Part shown: piece by piece, positions 46,691 to 57,454 of the stretch
How positions within the stretch are numbered: the first letter of the stretch is position 1
Layout: each line of letters starts with the position of its first letter
Assembly (NCBI GenBank): GCA_944472155.2
Contig: OX235273.1
Coordinates: 102,198,582-102,262,581 of the forward strand
DNA: 64,000 nt
Origin: Trichobilharzia szidati
Taxonomy: Eukaryota > Platyhelminthes > Trematoda > Strigeidida > Schistosomatidae
Direction of reading: 5' to 3'
Notes under the pieces: generated by a model
Told to the model about the DNA's origin: nothing
Seen by the model: the letters and a program-made list of their open reading frames with translations, nothing else
Database searches by the model: none
Translations under genes and position numbers: made by a program

Positions 46691-47461
46691 TAACGTGCTC
46701 ATTCTTTAGAGGGTGACGGAGACGGCTTTTATAGGCTTCAGGTAGCACAGTAGTGTGTTCTTATTTGTGTATTTAAAAGCTTCTTTACACAAAAGTATCA
46801 ACCTCACAATATGAATGAAAAAAACTAAAGATTAAAATAAAGGTGTTTTAGATTTGTTCATCTGCCAGGAGCAATAAAAAAAAGGATGAAAAATTAACGG
46901 CATAAGAGATTTTGAGTATTCTTCGTATTATTATTATTATTATGAGAGCTAAATTAGATTTTAGACCAAAGCAAATACAAAAACTTTAAAAAATTTTGAA
47001 ACATAAGTGAGAAGCAGATAAAAGCGCAATCAGTCCACTTGGTACATACTGGACACCCAATAAAACCAAAGCTTGCTTCCTGGTAATTTATCTAGAGTAG
47101 CCTGACTACCTTTTCTATCAGTAGCTGAAGCGTCTGAATTCAACAGCAGAAGACTTGGTCACTAGTATACAGAGAAGGCATGTCTAACTGCCTTATTTAC
47201 CTTGAACTACAATAAGGTCAAGTCCTCCATAAACATTAGTACTTTAAGTTTCTGTCCCATTTTGTTTCTGTGTTTGGTTGAGAAAAACTTATTTCAGACC
47301 TTTTGTGACTTCATGATCTTTTTTTATGATATCTACTATCCTAGGTTTGGGTAATACGTTTCAGTTTAATTCACGCTGATTCATTGAACTGAAGTGCTTA
47401 ACCTCTGTCGACATGTGAGCCCCTTGTGTGGATAGTTCGACGATGTCTGAGGATTTAACCT
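46691..47461. other. Non-coding stretch with ATT microsatellite
   Basis: A TTATTATTATTATTAT tract lies at about 46925-46942. No gene or known element. Confidence 0.35.
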
Positions 47462-47645
47462 TTAGTAATTTCGTGGATGGTGACTAGCAGTAGAACCCAG
47501 GAAGCACTTTTAATCGTATTTAAGACTCATCAGGTAGATGTACCTGCATTCCCCAATGAGTGATGGCGCTCCCACTGAAGCTCAGACCCAGTTCCCATAA
47601 TTCCAAACGCCAAAGTGTTATCGACTAGATCACTTAGGCCACGAT
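47462..47645 (-). repeat. Sm-alpha-like SINE, minus strand
   Basis: The minus strand carries a tRNA-like box A region (CCTAAGTGATCTAGTCGATA, ACACTTTGGCG), a box B-like CTGGGTCTGAGC, GGGAGCGCCATCACTCA, then CAGGTACATCTAC, a hammerhead core and GGTTCTACTGCTAGTCACCA. This is the standard Sm-alpha order. Confidence 0.7.
47495..47550 (-). ncRNA. Hammerhead ribozyme motif (Sm-alpha type), partly eroded
   Basis: CTGATGA is intact, followed by GTCTTAAATACGATT as stem II with one weak pair; the second core box is TAAA instead of GAAA, and the stem I strands (ATCTAC, CTGGGT) have lost some pairing. Recognisable but probably inactive. Confidence 0.5.
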
Positions 47646-47647
47646 AG

Positions 47648-47728
47648 TCACCTCTTGCAGGTACATCCAACTGACTAACTCCAAATTGGGCGAAATGTGC
47701 AGCCTGGATTCCAGTGTCAGTCACCATG
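47648..47728 (+). repeat. Sm-alpha-like SINE 3' half, plus strand, with hammerhead remnant
   Basis: It starts at CTTGCAGGTACATCCAACTG and runs to TGGATTCCAGTGTCAGTCAC and CATGCACC. The core is CTGACTA (two changes from CTGATGA) with GCGAAATG, and the stem I partner strands ATCCAA/CTGGAT still pair. It abuts the minus-strand copy tail-outward, making an inverted pair. Confidence 0.6.
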
Positions 47729-48069
47729 CACCAAATTACTTCAAATACTTTTCAAACCTGTTATTATATTATATATTAATACACTAAACTTATGATTACC
47801 TGATGATTGTTCACTTTTATGGTCACACTACGACACTTATTATTGTTATTTTTCAACCTTAAACTTACGTCTAGTCTGTCTCATTTGTTGGTTTCTTTCT
47901 CTGTTGTATTTATATTGTCTCACACACTGCACTCACTCTTGAAATCTGTACTTTGGTTGACTATACGTACACATACATTGGTGAATTATTTCATTTCATT
48001 TTGTCTCATATTCTTATTACCCACCTATATTTTAAATGACAAGCATAACAATACAAACGTCAAGTCACT
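47729..48069. other. T-rich non-coding stretch
   Basis: The frame at 47807-48085 is hydrophobic only because the DNA is T-rich; no gene is supported. Confidence 0.35.
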
Positions 48070-48500
48070 TCTTCTATACGTATGAGAAACTTGGTGGGTC
48101 ACAAAGAATATTTCCAACAGCCTGTTGCAGACCTTTATCAACAACTGTCTTTGCTCAATATTGAAGATCACATGGCCGGAAAGAATCACCAACAAGAAAC
48201 TATGGGAACAAACAAAACAAGAACCAGTCGCTCAGGAGAAAGTGGAAATGGACTAGACACTCGCTGAGGAGGCCGCTGGGTGACATCGCGCGTCAGGCCA
48301 TAGCTCGAGTGGAACCCGAAAGGGAAGCGGCGAGTGGGACGTCCGAGGGTGACATGGAGGAGATCGTGTGAAGAAGAGTTGAAACAGTATGGATTAACAT
48401 GGATGCAAGTGAAAAGTACAGCGGAAGACAGAAGCAAGTGGAGGCGTGCAGTTGAAGCCCTATGTTCCACTAGGAACCCAAGGGAACAATAATAATAATA
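48070..48500 (+). mobile_element. RTE-like LINE, best-preserved 3' end
   Basis: It enters at TTCTTCTATACG.ATGAGAAAC (LLYGSETW region), then CAGACCTTTATCAACAACTG, the ARIxRxRxxRWTRHSLRR-type segment, GTGACATGGAGGAGATCGTG, and an intact tail TTGAAGCCCTATGTTCCACT, AGGAACCCAAGGGAACAATA with an AATAATAAT end. This is the reference for the tail shared with the SINE. The minus-strand frame at 48186-48470 is antisense. Confidence 0.8.
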
Positions 48501-49489
48501 TAATAACTAACTGACAACTATCTAGTCATATACTTGTTCCACAACACACTTTCCGATATAATTGAAATAAGCCTTTACCGGCTATTTTATGCAAAAACGT
48601 AGTGGCTCTATAACTGTGGATCCTGAAGAAAAAAACACTTGTCCCTTCTTATAATTCTTGTTCTGAGAAAAAATTTAATGAATTTCAAATCACATCGAAA
48701 ATCACTTAAAAAGGAAAGGATAAACAGCGGCTGTTTCATCCTAGTTCGGGACTCTTTATCAATACAGATTCATGGCCACATACAACATAGAACTGAAGAC
48801 TTTCAGGCTAACAGCTTAAAGAGTTACATTCATCCATTTTTGGGTCGAAATGCAGTTGTTCAAGGATTTCGATGGTGTGTTTCAAACTAGGAAAACACAG
48901 CTGTACTGTTCTGCTTTATAGTTAATCGTCCTCTAATTGATATTTACTGGTGACATGATCCACCCTAAGATAAGTTGAGTTTATGGCATAGTGAACAATT
49001 AAAAATGATTTGTTTACTTTAGGATTAACTTTTCAAAATAATTCTGAAAATGTTTTCAGGAACCAATTAATTAGAGTGTTTATGTAGTGAAAATTAATGA
49101 TTTAACTCCAATTAATTCATTCATTGTGGCTGTAATTAACGAATTCAGTTGAACGCGCCCACAAACAAACATGGTTGATTTATTAGTACGAAAAAGGAAT
49201 GCAATAATCTATGGCATATCTGTTCATTATTTCAGTTTGTTACTTGACCTTTTCATGTTAAATTGCATGATAATAATTACCATCCTTCAAAAGACTTGAT
49301 AGCATGTCAGTGAGGCTTAATAAATTCCTTAGAATAATAAATCGTTTTCTGGAAAGAAACTTGTAGTGTAGGATTATATCCAGAAGTCTTACATATCATA
49401 TATCTATTCAACACTAGAAACAGAGATACCACAAACCTTATAAATGTCATTCAGCGCCCATATTATGGATATACAAGCCCAATGATTTA
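48501..49489. other. AT-rich non-coding stretch
   Basis: No gene or known element. Confidence 0.3.
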
Positions 49490-50345
49490 TAAAGAAGAAC
49501 TCAATCAAGCCATTGAAGTGAAGACAATAGTTAAACCAGAGTGCCTAACATCACACATGATCCTCCTAATTGTGATGATCTGAACCATGCGCTAAACAGT
49601 GAAGAGTGAGAAGACAGGAATATGCTAGGCTGATGGAAATACACTGGAAGATCTGGACCTTGCAGACGACTCATGTATAGTGTCACACAAACTCAAAGGT
49701 GTACAGGCGAAAAATGACAAGTTCCTGGAAGAGGCAGGCAGCAAAAACGCAGTAGCAAGTGAACATAATGAAGACTGAGATGATGAAAATACCTAACTAA
49801 CAATATCAAGTCCAGTCATTATCAATGGCCTCAGCATCGTTTCAGCTACACGTAGCTCAGAGGAGGATATCAAAACCAGGCAGGATGGGATCGAAGGAGA
49901 AGGACAGATCTCCGTTAATCTCAATTCAATGTGGTAATCTTCTGTATCCAGTCTAAGTAACAAGATTCGGGTCTTCAACACTTATGTGGAGTCAGTGTTT
50001 CTATATATTTCAAAGACATGAAGCATCACCAAAAGCATTTGCAATAGAATTTTCGCCAAAGGATAATCATCAAGGAACCCTGCAGTACGACAAATCAACC
50101 AGGAAAAGAGGTGGAGATGCACTGGACATATGCCTTAGAGACTCTGTAGGGACATCACGTCCCAGTTTACCGAGTGGAATGAGACAGATGCCCGAAGGTG
50201 AAATGAAAGGTTTCGTGTGAGAAGGAACGCAAAGCTATGGATAATCTTATAGCCAGCCAAAAAGAATATTGGGCAGAACAAGGTCAATTCTCAATGTGCC
50301 ACTTAAGCCTTTGTTCCACACGGTACCCAAGAAATCATACACAAT
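49490..50345 (+). mobile_element. RTE-like LINE, RT box to 3' end
   Basis: It begins upstream of the RT active site and keeps the least altered version of that box here (LEDLDLADDSCIVSHKL; LADD for FADD), followed by KTEMM and a PVIINGLSIVSAT-like segment. The middle is shortened around 50000-50060. The C-terminus and tail (CACTTAAGCCTTTGTTCCAC, CACCCAAGAAA-like) are eroded. Confidence 0.65.
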
Positions 50346-51479
50346 GATCTGCGTAAGTGTAAAATACAAAAATATAATTCAATTAATTTGGTTTGGTGTT
50401 GAAATACAAACTAATCAAGGACTAGTTATTAGCATAGTGGATTTAGCTAGTGAGTAAGAATAAAGCATTCAAGACAGACGCACACTGCCTCTCGTTTACA
50501 TAACTTTAGTCTTATCAATCTGAAAGAACACGGAATATGAACAATTACATAATGCTGACAAGGAAGAACACGAAAGAGACTATTCAGTGAGAGATACATT
50601 AAACTATCATCAGCTTATTTACAAGGAATTATGAGTTAATTTTTCCCACCTTGATGGCTGCATCTAAAACCATCGACCTTGGTTGTTTCAATGTCGCTCT
50701 ATTGATTAAAATAACAACTAGATAGGACTTGATGTTAATTCCCTTTCTGATCAATTGCATCCAAACACTTTTAGAGTTAACAAGGACTACCCCAGATGAC
50801 ATATTCCTGACTAGTGTTACCGCAAAGTTACTTCAAAATACCGGCTATAGATTCTCTGGGTTTAATTTCTAGTTTAATACAAAATGAAGAAAAGGTTTTG
50901 AAATGATAAATATCAATATTTTCCTGTTTACTTGTCACTTTCTGATCAATGTGATACTCCATGTCATCACGAGATGCATAACAGTGATGTTTCTTTCTTG
51001 TATATATGCGTGAATTATAAGCAAATGTGACAAAATAAAGAAATGTTATATAGCGGACAGCTTCGTTATTATATTTTACCAGTGTTAGCTAATTTGACTA
51101 CTGTTTACCTTTTACCTATTCATTGTGGGTGACAAACTGTCCTTAATCTAATATATAAAGTAGATTCATATCTAACTGTTTTTGTAATGATTCATGAATA
51201 ATATATAAACATATTGTTACGAAGAATATTTCGAATATATATATACATATATGGGGTTTGGTAGAACATTTTACCTCTGTAGGTAGTCGTTAGCTGGTCA
51301 CAGGCAAGAATCTACTGTCAACTCTGTCACGAAACACCAGAAGTGAAAACTGTAAGTAAAAAAATTATCAAATAATTATTACCTAGCAAAAGGAGATGTC
51401 GTGAGGACTGGTACTCACTGATAATAATATTTAGTTGTGGCACTAGATATATATCGCTAGCTGATGAAAGTTAGAATTC
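50346..51479. other. AT-rich non-coding stretch
   Basis: Contains ATATATATATACATATAT near 51235-51252. No gene or known element recognised. Confidence 0.3.
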
Positions 51480-51640
51480 GTTTGCCATTGGAATTCGTCC
51501 CTTGTGACCTGAAGGTCCTCGCTTCGAAACCTACCAGGGGATAAAACGGCTGTCCAGCACTTGCTGTTGATTCTATGGCTCCACTACTGTCACTATGAAG
51601 TGATTTAATTTGAAATCAAACAAACCACTGTGAACCAACA
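51480..51640 (+). repeat. Hammerhead/tRNA-like element, core deleted
   Basis: TGACCTGAAGGTCCTCGCTT, with box B-like GCTTCGAAACC, leads directly to AGGGGATAAAACGGCTGTCC and AGCACTTGCTG. Comparison with 29.2 kb shows that the segment from CTGATGA through stem II is missing. Confidence 0.5.
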
Positions 51641-51699
51641 CTTGAGAGCTATCAGTCACTCTCTTTAGAATTACATAATCATGAGTGATAGTGAAGTGA

Positions 51700-51885
51700 C
51701 TAGCAACCATGAGTTCTGGGCCCGACTTCTTGCAGACACACTCCTATATCTTGTCTAGTCAACACTAAGGAGGATGAAGAGGAAAGGTTCGGCTTTACGC
51801 AAGCAGTCTCATCCAGGAAATGAAAGCTTCATAGCTTGAGATCCTATGTTTCATTGGGAAAGAAAAGGAATGAGAAAACAAAATA
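51700..51885 (+). repeat. tRNA-derived SINE, 5' end lost
   Basis: The body (GTAGTCAACACTAAGGAGGA-like, GAGGAAAGGTTCGGC) and the tail (TTGAGATCCTATGTTTCATT, GGGAAAGAAAAGGAATGAG) match the SINE family, but the promoter boxes are degraded. Confidence 0.45.
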
Positions 51886-52968
51886 CTATGAATGACGTCC
51901 GACAAGGTGTTGGAGGTGAAACAATTCTAGAATGTAGTAATAAAGAAATAATGCTAAACCTTCAGCTTTCCAAGAAACAAATGTGTCCTTATTCTTAGGA
52001 ACCAGGAATTTATCACTTAGAAGAAAGGACAAATTATCATATTTTGGAGAAGATTAGATTAGCCCAGAAGTACGCATAAATTGAAAGAAGATATTGCAGA
52101 AACATGATATAAATAGGGGTACAAACTAAAACTACTTACAGCACGTATTTTCTACCTCCCCCCCAACTACACTGCTTTTTGTACTCTTATCTACATTCAT
52201 CCTGGGAGAAATGCGTTATAAAAACTAAAATCGAGTTTATTATAGCTCATATGATATAATCAAAATCATATGGTAACGCCCCAATCACATTACATGTATA
52301 TATATATATATATGTACATAACGAAACATCACGTGTTTTGTGAAGTGTAATATGGCCTGGGAAATAAAAAGACTTATTAATTTTGGCAAAGAAAAATGAG
52401 CACACACTGAGTCACTGAAGGTAACACTTCAACTTCAATTATATTATTCATTTTTCAAAAGTTAAATACATTAATGTCATTGTAAAGTTAGCACCGAAAT
52501 GGAATAGCATTTGAGCCAACTTTAAAGTTCTACAGAATTGCATAACCATGAACCGAAAAGCAATCGAAATCAGGACATTCAGGGAATGAGCTAAGCACGC
52601 TATCACTCATCTAAGCGGTTTGAGTTCAGTGATCTATGAAGTTTAACTTTTGTCAACTGAGTGTATGATTTCATCTTCATCCACTAATATCGATGAAGAT
52701 TAGATCGACAAGCGATCTTGTGGACTTAACAGGACTATTGGAATTCTCATGAGAAGTGGTGACCAACAGCAGCTTATGATGGTAATATAGTTTTTCTAAA
52801 TGACAAAAGGTAAGGTTCATGTGCACCTCTGAAAGGTCTCAAGGTAGGATCAATTGACTACTTACTGCTTCATGGTTTTAGTGGTTACATGACTAAAATC
52901 CCTTCGTAAAATAGTATTTAAAAAAGTATCCATGGGAATTCCTACAAACCCTAACACTATATACATTA
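51886..52968. other. Non-coding stretch
   Basis: Contains a TATATATATATATAT microsatellite at about 52298-52313 and, just before it, GTAACGCCCCAATC, similar to the start of the candidate LTR at 38927. No gene seen. Confidence 0.35.
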
Positions 52969-53416
52969 TTATCAAGTGTTGGTTTGCAAACATTTCACTG
53001 GTTACAGGTTTGATCACGTTTGACATCAGTTAGACATCCACCGGAAAACCTGGAATTACTAAACGTCAGTTTCGTCCTTGTTTGGGACTCCTCATATGTA
53101 TGCTAGAATTCGAACCCAGGACCTACAAGATACAAGGCAAGCTCATAGACTATTCGTCCATTGGGACCCGGTCCAAAGGCCCGTGAATTACAGCTTCCGG
53201 CAATTCTTGATATATGAGTAGCATGACCGCCAACTAGTGTCATAGGTGAGTGACTGCTCTCTTACTTGACTTGGTGGACCTCGATGGCTACGACGTCCGA
53301 TTAGAACTCCAGGTAACTTCCAGCATAGAGCCAGTCACTAGTCAGCAGAAGATTAATTACCAAGTGTTGGTTTGCAGGGATTTGATTGGTCACAGGTTTG
53401 ATCACGAGTCGACATC
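52969..53416 (-). repeat. Hammerhead/tRNA-like element between 58-bp direct repeats
   Basis: The flanks 52969-53027 and 53358-53416 share AAGTGTTGGTTTGCA, CTGGTTACAGGTTTGATCAC and GACATC with a few differences, giving a unit of about 389 bp. Between them, on the minus strand, are a box B-like GGGTTCGAATTC (53108-53119), a broken hammerhead (GAGGAGTCCCAAACAAGGAC then GAAACTGAC; stem II perfect, first core box lost) and the family 3' end. The layout is that of a dimer or LTR-like unit. Confidence 0.6.
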
Positions 53417-53597
53417 TTTGTATTGATTACGCGTCTCGCAGTTTAATTAGGCTGCATTCAACGATATGAGAAATTCGATACTTTTAAATGCGCAATAGTC
53501 TGTTCATTTTAATTCCTAGTTGTAACATTTCACGTATGAGAAAAATCTGTAGTTAGCATTCCAATAAATGCAAGAAAGTATTATTAGGAAGATTTTA

Positions 53598-53830
53598 TTC
53601 TATTTCTTTGGCTTTCGAGTGGAACATAGGATTGCAGGCTATTTTTCAGTTTGCGGTAACGGTAGTGATCTCATTTTATGAGGTGACGTTGCTAGTCGCA
53701 TACCCGACCTTTCCTCTTGTCCAGGCTAACTATCGGTAATTTAGTTGGGCAAGATTTAGGAGTGCGTGGGCTCCAAATAGAAACCACAGGATATGCATGG
53801 CTGATGGACATTTGATGACTCAATTATCAA
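53598..53830 (-). repeat. tRNA-derived SINE with RTE-like tail, minus strand
   Basis: On the minus strand, the 5' boxes are eroded (CATGCATATCCTGTGG), followed by CTAAATTACCGATAGTTAG, GGTCGGGTATGCGACTAGCA and the tail ATCCTATGTTCCACTCGAAA. Diverged but full length. Confidence 0.5.
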
Positions 53831-54124
53831 CACACAATAACTTGAAGTGTTCTGGAATACTAATTTAAGTATACTTTAATCAAGCTCAGCTATGCTAAAT
53901 GGAAAGGAAAGAAAATATATCACACCTTGAAGTAATTAGATAATACCTACTGCGAACCTATTTGTAGATTTAAATACATAAGAATACTTGATATTTCTTT
54001 CATCTGGTACTTACTGCATTATCAAATTAAGAAGCTGTACATGTCTTAACTTACGGCCTAACTATATTTACACGCAACTGTAGGCATAGAAGGAATCTTC
54101 TGAGGTGAAAGCGATAGTTTATCC

Positions 54125-54232
54125 ATAATCGTGGAGCCATTTAAGAGGGGCTGCATAGGACAGAGTGAAAAGATGTACTGGTGATGCCTAAAGTTCCACT
54201 CGGAACCCAAGGAGATAATAACAATATGATAC
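54125..54232 (+). mobile_element. RTE-like LINE, extreme 3' end
   Basis: About 100 bp ending in GATGCCTAAAGTTCCACTCG, GAACCCAAGGAGATAATAAC. Only the tail and a short preceding piece remain. Confidence 0.6.
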
Positions 54233-54444
54233 TCATATACGATTTTACCCCATTTATGCAGCATAAAGTGTCAGGGAAAACATTTTGAATCATTTGAGTA
54301 AGACACTGCTTCTTCATGCCCATGTCATATTTTTGTGCCAATTCCAATGAGAAATATTTATGTTTTCTTTCTCTAAGAGACACAAGTTGACTATTATTTC
54401 TCATACTGGCCATACAACACATCATATTTTAAGTGTTTGGACAA

Positions 54445-54645
54445 GAAGCCTTGAAGTTTCACTGGCCATCTTGATGTTTTTATGGGTCGGAGTTGCTAAC
54501 CTCACACTCAGCCTACCCTCTCTCTCCTAGAACCACTACCATGTAGTAAGCTAGAATAGGTCTAGGAATATGTCAGCTGGGAGCGGAACTTCGGAACAGG
54601 CGCATATTCAGCCAGCAGTCTAACACTGAACCATCGACGCATTGT
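54445..54645 (-). repeat. tRNA-derived SINE, minus strand
   Basis: On the minus strand: ATGCGTCGATGGTTCAGTGT (box A region), GTTCCGCTCCCAGC (box B), TAGCTTACTACATGGTAGTG, GTGTGAGGTTAGCAACTCC and ACTTCAAGGCTTC. The RTE-like terminal tail is missing. Confidence 0.6.
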
Positions 54646-55427
54646 ATACAAGAATAGTATTGCATAATCCTTATTATACTCGTGGATTGTGAATTCAGTA
54701 AAACAGGATCCACTCATTCCCCCTCCTCTCTTACTATAGATAGAAACATACAGAATAATCTGTCTAAATTCCACTCTTATCAAAAATCTGTGAAATATGC
54801 GAGTCTCTTTAAGACTCATCTTGTTTAAGTTGGAAATACATTAATAAATGTTTATGTGATGAAACTATGACCAAAAATAAGTGAATGAAGGGATTAGAAA
54901 CCATTCGACAAAAAGTGTTTTGTTGAATACTTACTTGAAAACAACAAAGAAATAGTTTAAGAATCCTTTCAGTTTCTTTAAAAGATATCCAAAGTGTATA
55001 TTTTTACATGAAATTTGTGAAGCATAATGAATTAAACTTTCATAATGACAAGTGTATTGGAGAAAAAAAGGTGAAAGTAAATGCTGACTACTAGATACGT
55101 TTGAAGTATCCACTAGAAGTAACTTAATGGTAATAAGTTTTACACATCAGACGATTGACTTCTTTCTTATTGGATGATTCTATTGACCAATTATATTAGT
55201 GATGTACATCCAATTTAAGATGACAGAATGAAGTTTAAACAAGTTTCTAAATACGTTGATTTTATTTCCGTCTCTAAAAACTGGATAGTTCTTCATCTGT
55301 TGTTTATATTGACAAGTGAGAAAAAGATTCTACGATTCAAGTTTACATAGGCTATTTGGTCAACATTTAAGTTACACAATCCTTGAGAATTATTTCGCAA
55401 ATTGCAAATTAATTCGCCACCTGCAAT
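54646..55427. other. AT-rich non-coding stretch
   Basis: No gene or known element. Confidence 0.3.
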
Positions 55428-55640
55428 TTCACCACAGTATCCTTTGTAAGATGAAATACTTCCGATCTGCTGTGTACCATAAATAAAAGTAGAGACTGAT
55501 GAATGAATGTTGCTCGTATCAATCAGTAGTGCTTGCCAGCCACCTGGATTAACGTGATACCCGGTTCAGCTTAACGTAAAAAGCCCAAGCCATTCAAATC
55601 ACTCATGTGATTTATGACTAAGTGGTTATTCCCAGACAGC
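55428..55640 (+). repeat. Dispersed repeat, copy 3 (permuted family)
   Basis: The TTCACCACAG, GATCTGCTGTG, AGTAGTGCTTGCCAGCCACC and CATTCAAATCACTC segments occur in the same order as at 950-1095 and reach farther 3'. Non-coding. Confidence 0.5.
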
Positions 55641-55844
55641 TGACTAAAATTTTATCGCTGGTGTAAACATATTTTACGCAATAAATGGTTCAATCATAAC
55701 CCTTTTTACACGACATCGGACAACCTGGAAATACCAACATAGACTTCTAAACCCCTTTAAAATGCAGGCAGCGGGCAGTATGAACCCAACGTACTAACTG
55801 TACCGATCCAAACCGACTCTTTGTGATCTCAACTCATGAAACCT

Positions 55845-56130
55845 ATGTGGTTCTATTCAACACTAATAACATCGAAAGCTAAAAATTACCTCAACAGTCA
55901 ATTTAGGCGGCTATAAGGACAAAGTAAATTGCCAGGTACAAAACAAGTACTGTAGAACAAAATTAGTTAGCCAAAAATTCAAATGTAAAAAGTATCCGAG
56001 AATCAAGTAGAATACTCCGAACAAGGTAGCATCAAAACTGTGTTCACAAGAATCACACACCGACGGTTCTCAAAGACAGTACAATATCAGGGTGATCTTG
56101 GTTCACTCAAGCACAGTCACATCACAAAAT
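55845..56130 (+). repeat. Unclassified dispersed repeat, copy 1
   Basis: TGTGGTTCTATTC.ACA.TAAT, TAAAAATTACCTCA, AATCAAGTAGAATA and ACAAGAATCACACA occur here and at 60355-60620 in the same order and strand. No coding potential. It may be an LTR or an untranslated region of an unknown element. Confidence 0.6.
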
Positions 56131-56354
56131 AACACATTATCAGTACTAGAAGAATGATGTACAGTCTAGGAGAAGTGAGGGAAAATTTGGCAAAACAAAA
56201 GACTTTATCACACACATTTACACTCAGTAGACAGAAAGTGGTTTTATACAAAATACTTTTTTATCATTATTTTTATATCATTTGTGAATTTTAAGATATG
56301 CCATTATTGAATTTACCTTAATGTTTGCATTGGCTAATAACATATGTGTCGATA

Positions 56355-56720
56355 TGGCCCAGAGACTTTGAGTGTCATCAAAAGCCTTTCTAACAGGCTA
56401 CAGACATTCATCAACACTTTTCTTCATTTCATAATGAATATCTAATGGCTGGGGCCAGAAAGTATGACGAACCAGAAACTCTGGAAGGGAAACAATCAAG
56501 AAACTATCTCCAAAAATAGGCGAAAATTAGTGAAAGTGGTTTGAAAATACTCTGAGTAGACATTTCGAGTGATAATACGTATCAGCCAATCTTTGAGTGG
56601 TACTTGAATGAAAAATAAACAGTTGGGCATGGTACTGAGTTTGACATGGAGGAAATCGTGTTAGGAGAAAATAAAACCTTATAGGTAATCATGAGACCAG
56701 CCGGGATAATAATAAACATT
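56355..56720 (+). mobile_element. RTE-like LINE, 3' fragment lacking the tail
   Basis: CTAACAGGCTACAGACATTC (the AGRLQTFI region) begins the match; the arginine-rich C-terminus is recognisable (GAAACAATCAAGAAACTATC, GGAAATCGTGTTAGGAG), but the terminal tail is cut off near 56720. Confidence 0.55.
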
Positions 56721-57097
56721 GTACGTATATGACTTTCAACACCTACCACTAAGGACAACAACATCCATAACCCACTGCAGATCAGTCAGGTAAATGTCTG
56801 TTTATTAGTTCGTATTTTCCATAAAATGAGTGTACAAACGCACCGATGAGAAGTCATTCTATATTCTTATATAGTTTTACTTAGAGTGATAGATTTCTTC
56901 ATGAGTAACCATCAACCACCGATATTATAAATCAGTAAGTCGAACATTTATAGTCTGCTTCAACCTTAACGATCAGATGTGTGACCAGTAGTTCTGAACA
57001 TTCAAGAAACAATGCTTATAACACATAATATATAGTTTGTGCTTAAGGAGGTTGAGCTTCCATTTACAAATATTTCTATTTACTGATATAATTCATT
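56721..57097. other. Non-coding stretch
   Basis: Nothing recognised. Confidence 0.3.
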
Positions 57098-57353
57098 TAG
57101 GCAATGTATTTTTTTTATTCCTTCATGTTCTCAATGGAACATAGGGCTTCAAGCTAGAGGCATGAAGTTTCTGTAGCAGTGTTTATTTTACAGGATGTGG
57201 TTGTTAACCTCATGCCCAACCTTTCCTCTTCACCAGCTTTATTTCTGGCTTAGCGAGGTAAAGGAGTGCGTTGACGGGGGATCGAACCCTCAACCATGTG
57301 CATGGTCGGCGAGCGTCCTAACCGCTATACCACCGACGAACTAGGCAATGTAT
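57098..57353 (-). mobile_element. tRNA-derived SINE with perfect 12-bp target duplication
   Basis: The element (57110-57341, minus strand) has its box A-like GGTGGTATAGCGGTTAGGAC and box B-like GGTTCGATCCCC near its 5' end, CTAAGCCAGAAATAAAGC in the middle, and TTGAAGCCCTATGTTCCATT with an A/T-rich end. TAGGCAATGTAT flanks it on both sides (57098-57109 and 57342-57353), proof of insertion by target-primed reverse transcription. The promoter boxes are close to consensus, so it is one of the younger copies. Confidence 0.85.
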
Positions 57354-57454
57354 GACGTTTGTTAACCTCGGCTAGCTTACAAGTTCGCTAATTTTCTAGC
57401 CGCTCTTATGCCCAACGGAAGGGAGGAGGTTTAGTGTGGAGTTAAAAATAAATC

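Noticed and set aside
47807..48085. 92-codon hydrophobic plus-strand frame resembling a membrane protein
   Set aside because: The DNA is T-rich throughout, which creates hydrophobic codons by chance, and the frame runs into an RTE fragment.
48186..48470. Minus-strand 94-codon frame
   Set aside because: It is the antisense of the RTE-like 3' region; the same antisense frame type appears at 20566-20859, 28277-28540 and 32972-33157 wherever that region occurs.
52271..52320. Second LTR start (GTAACGCCCCAATC)
   Set aside because: Only about a dozen bases match the candidate LTR at 38927 before a TA microsatellite; no LTR body follows.
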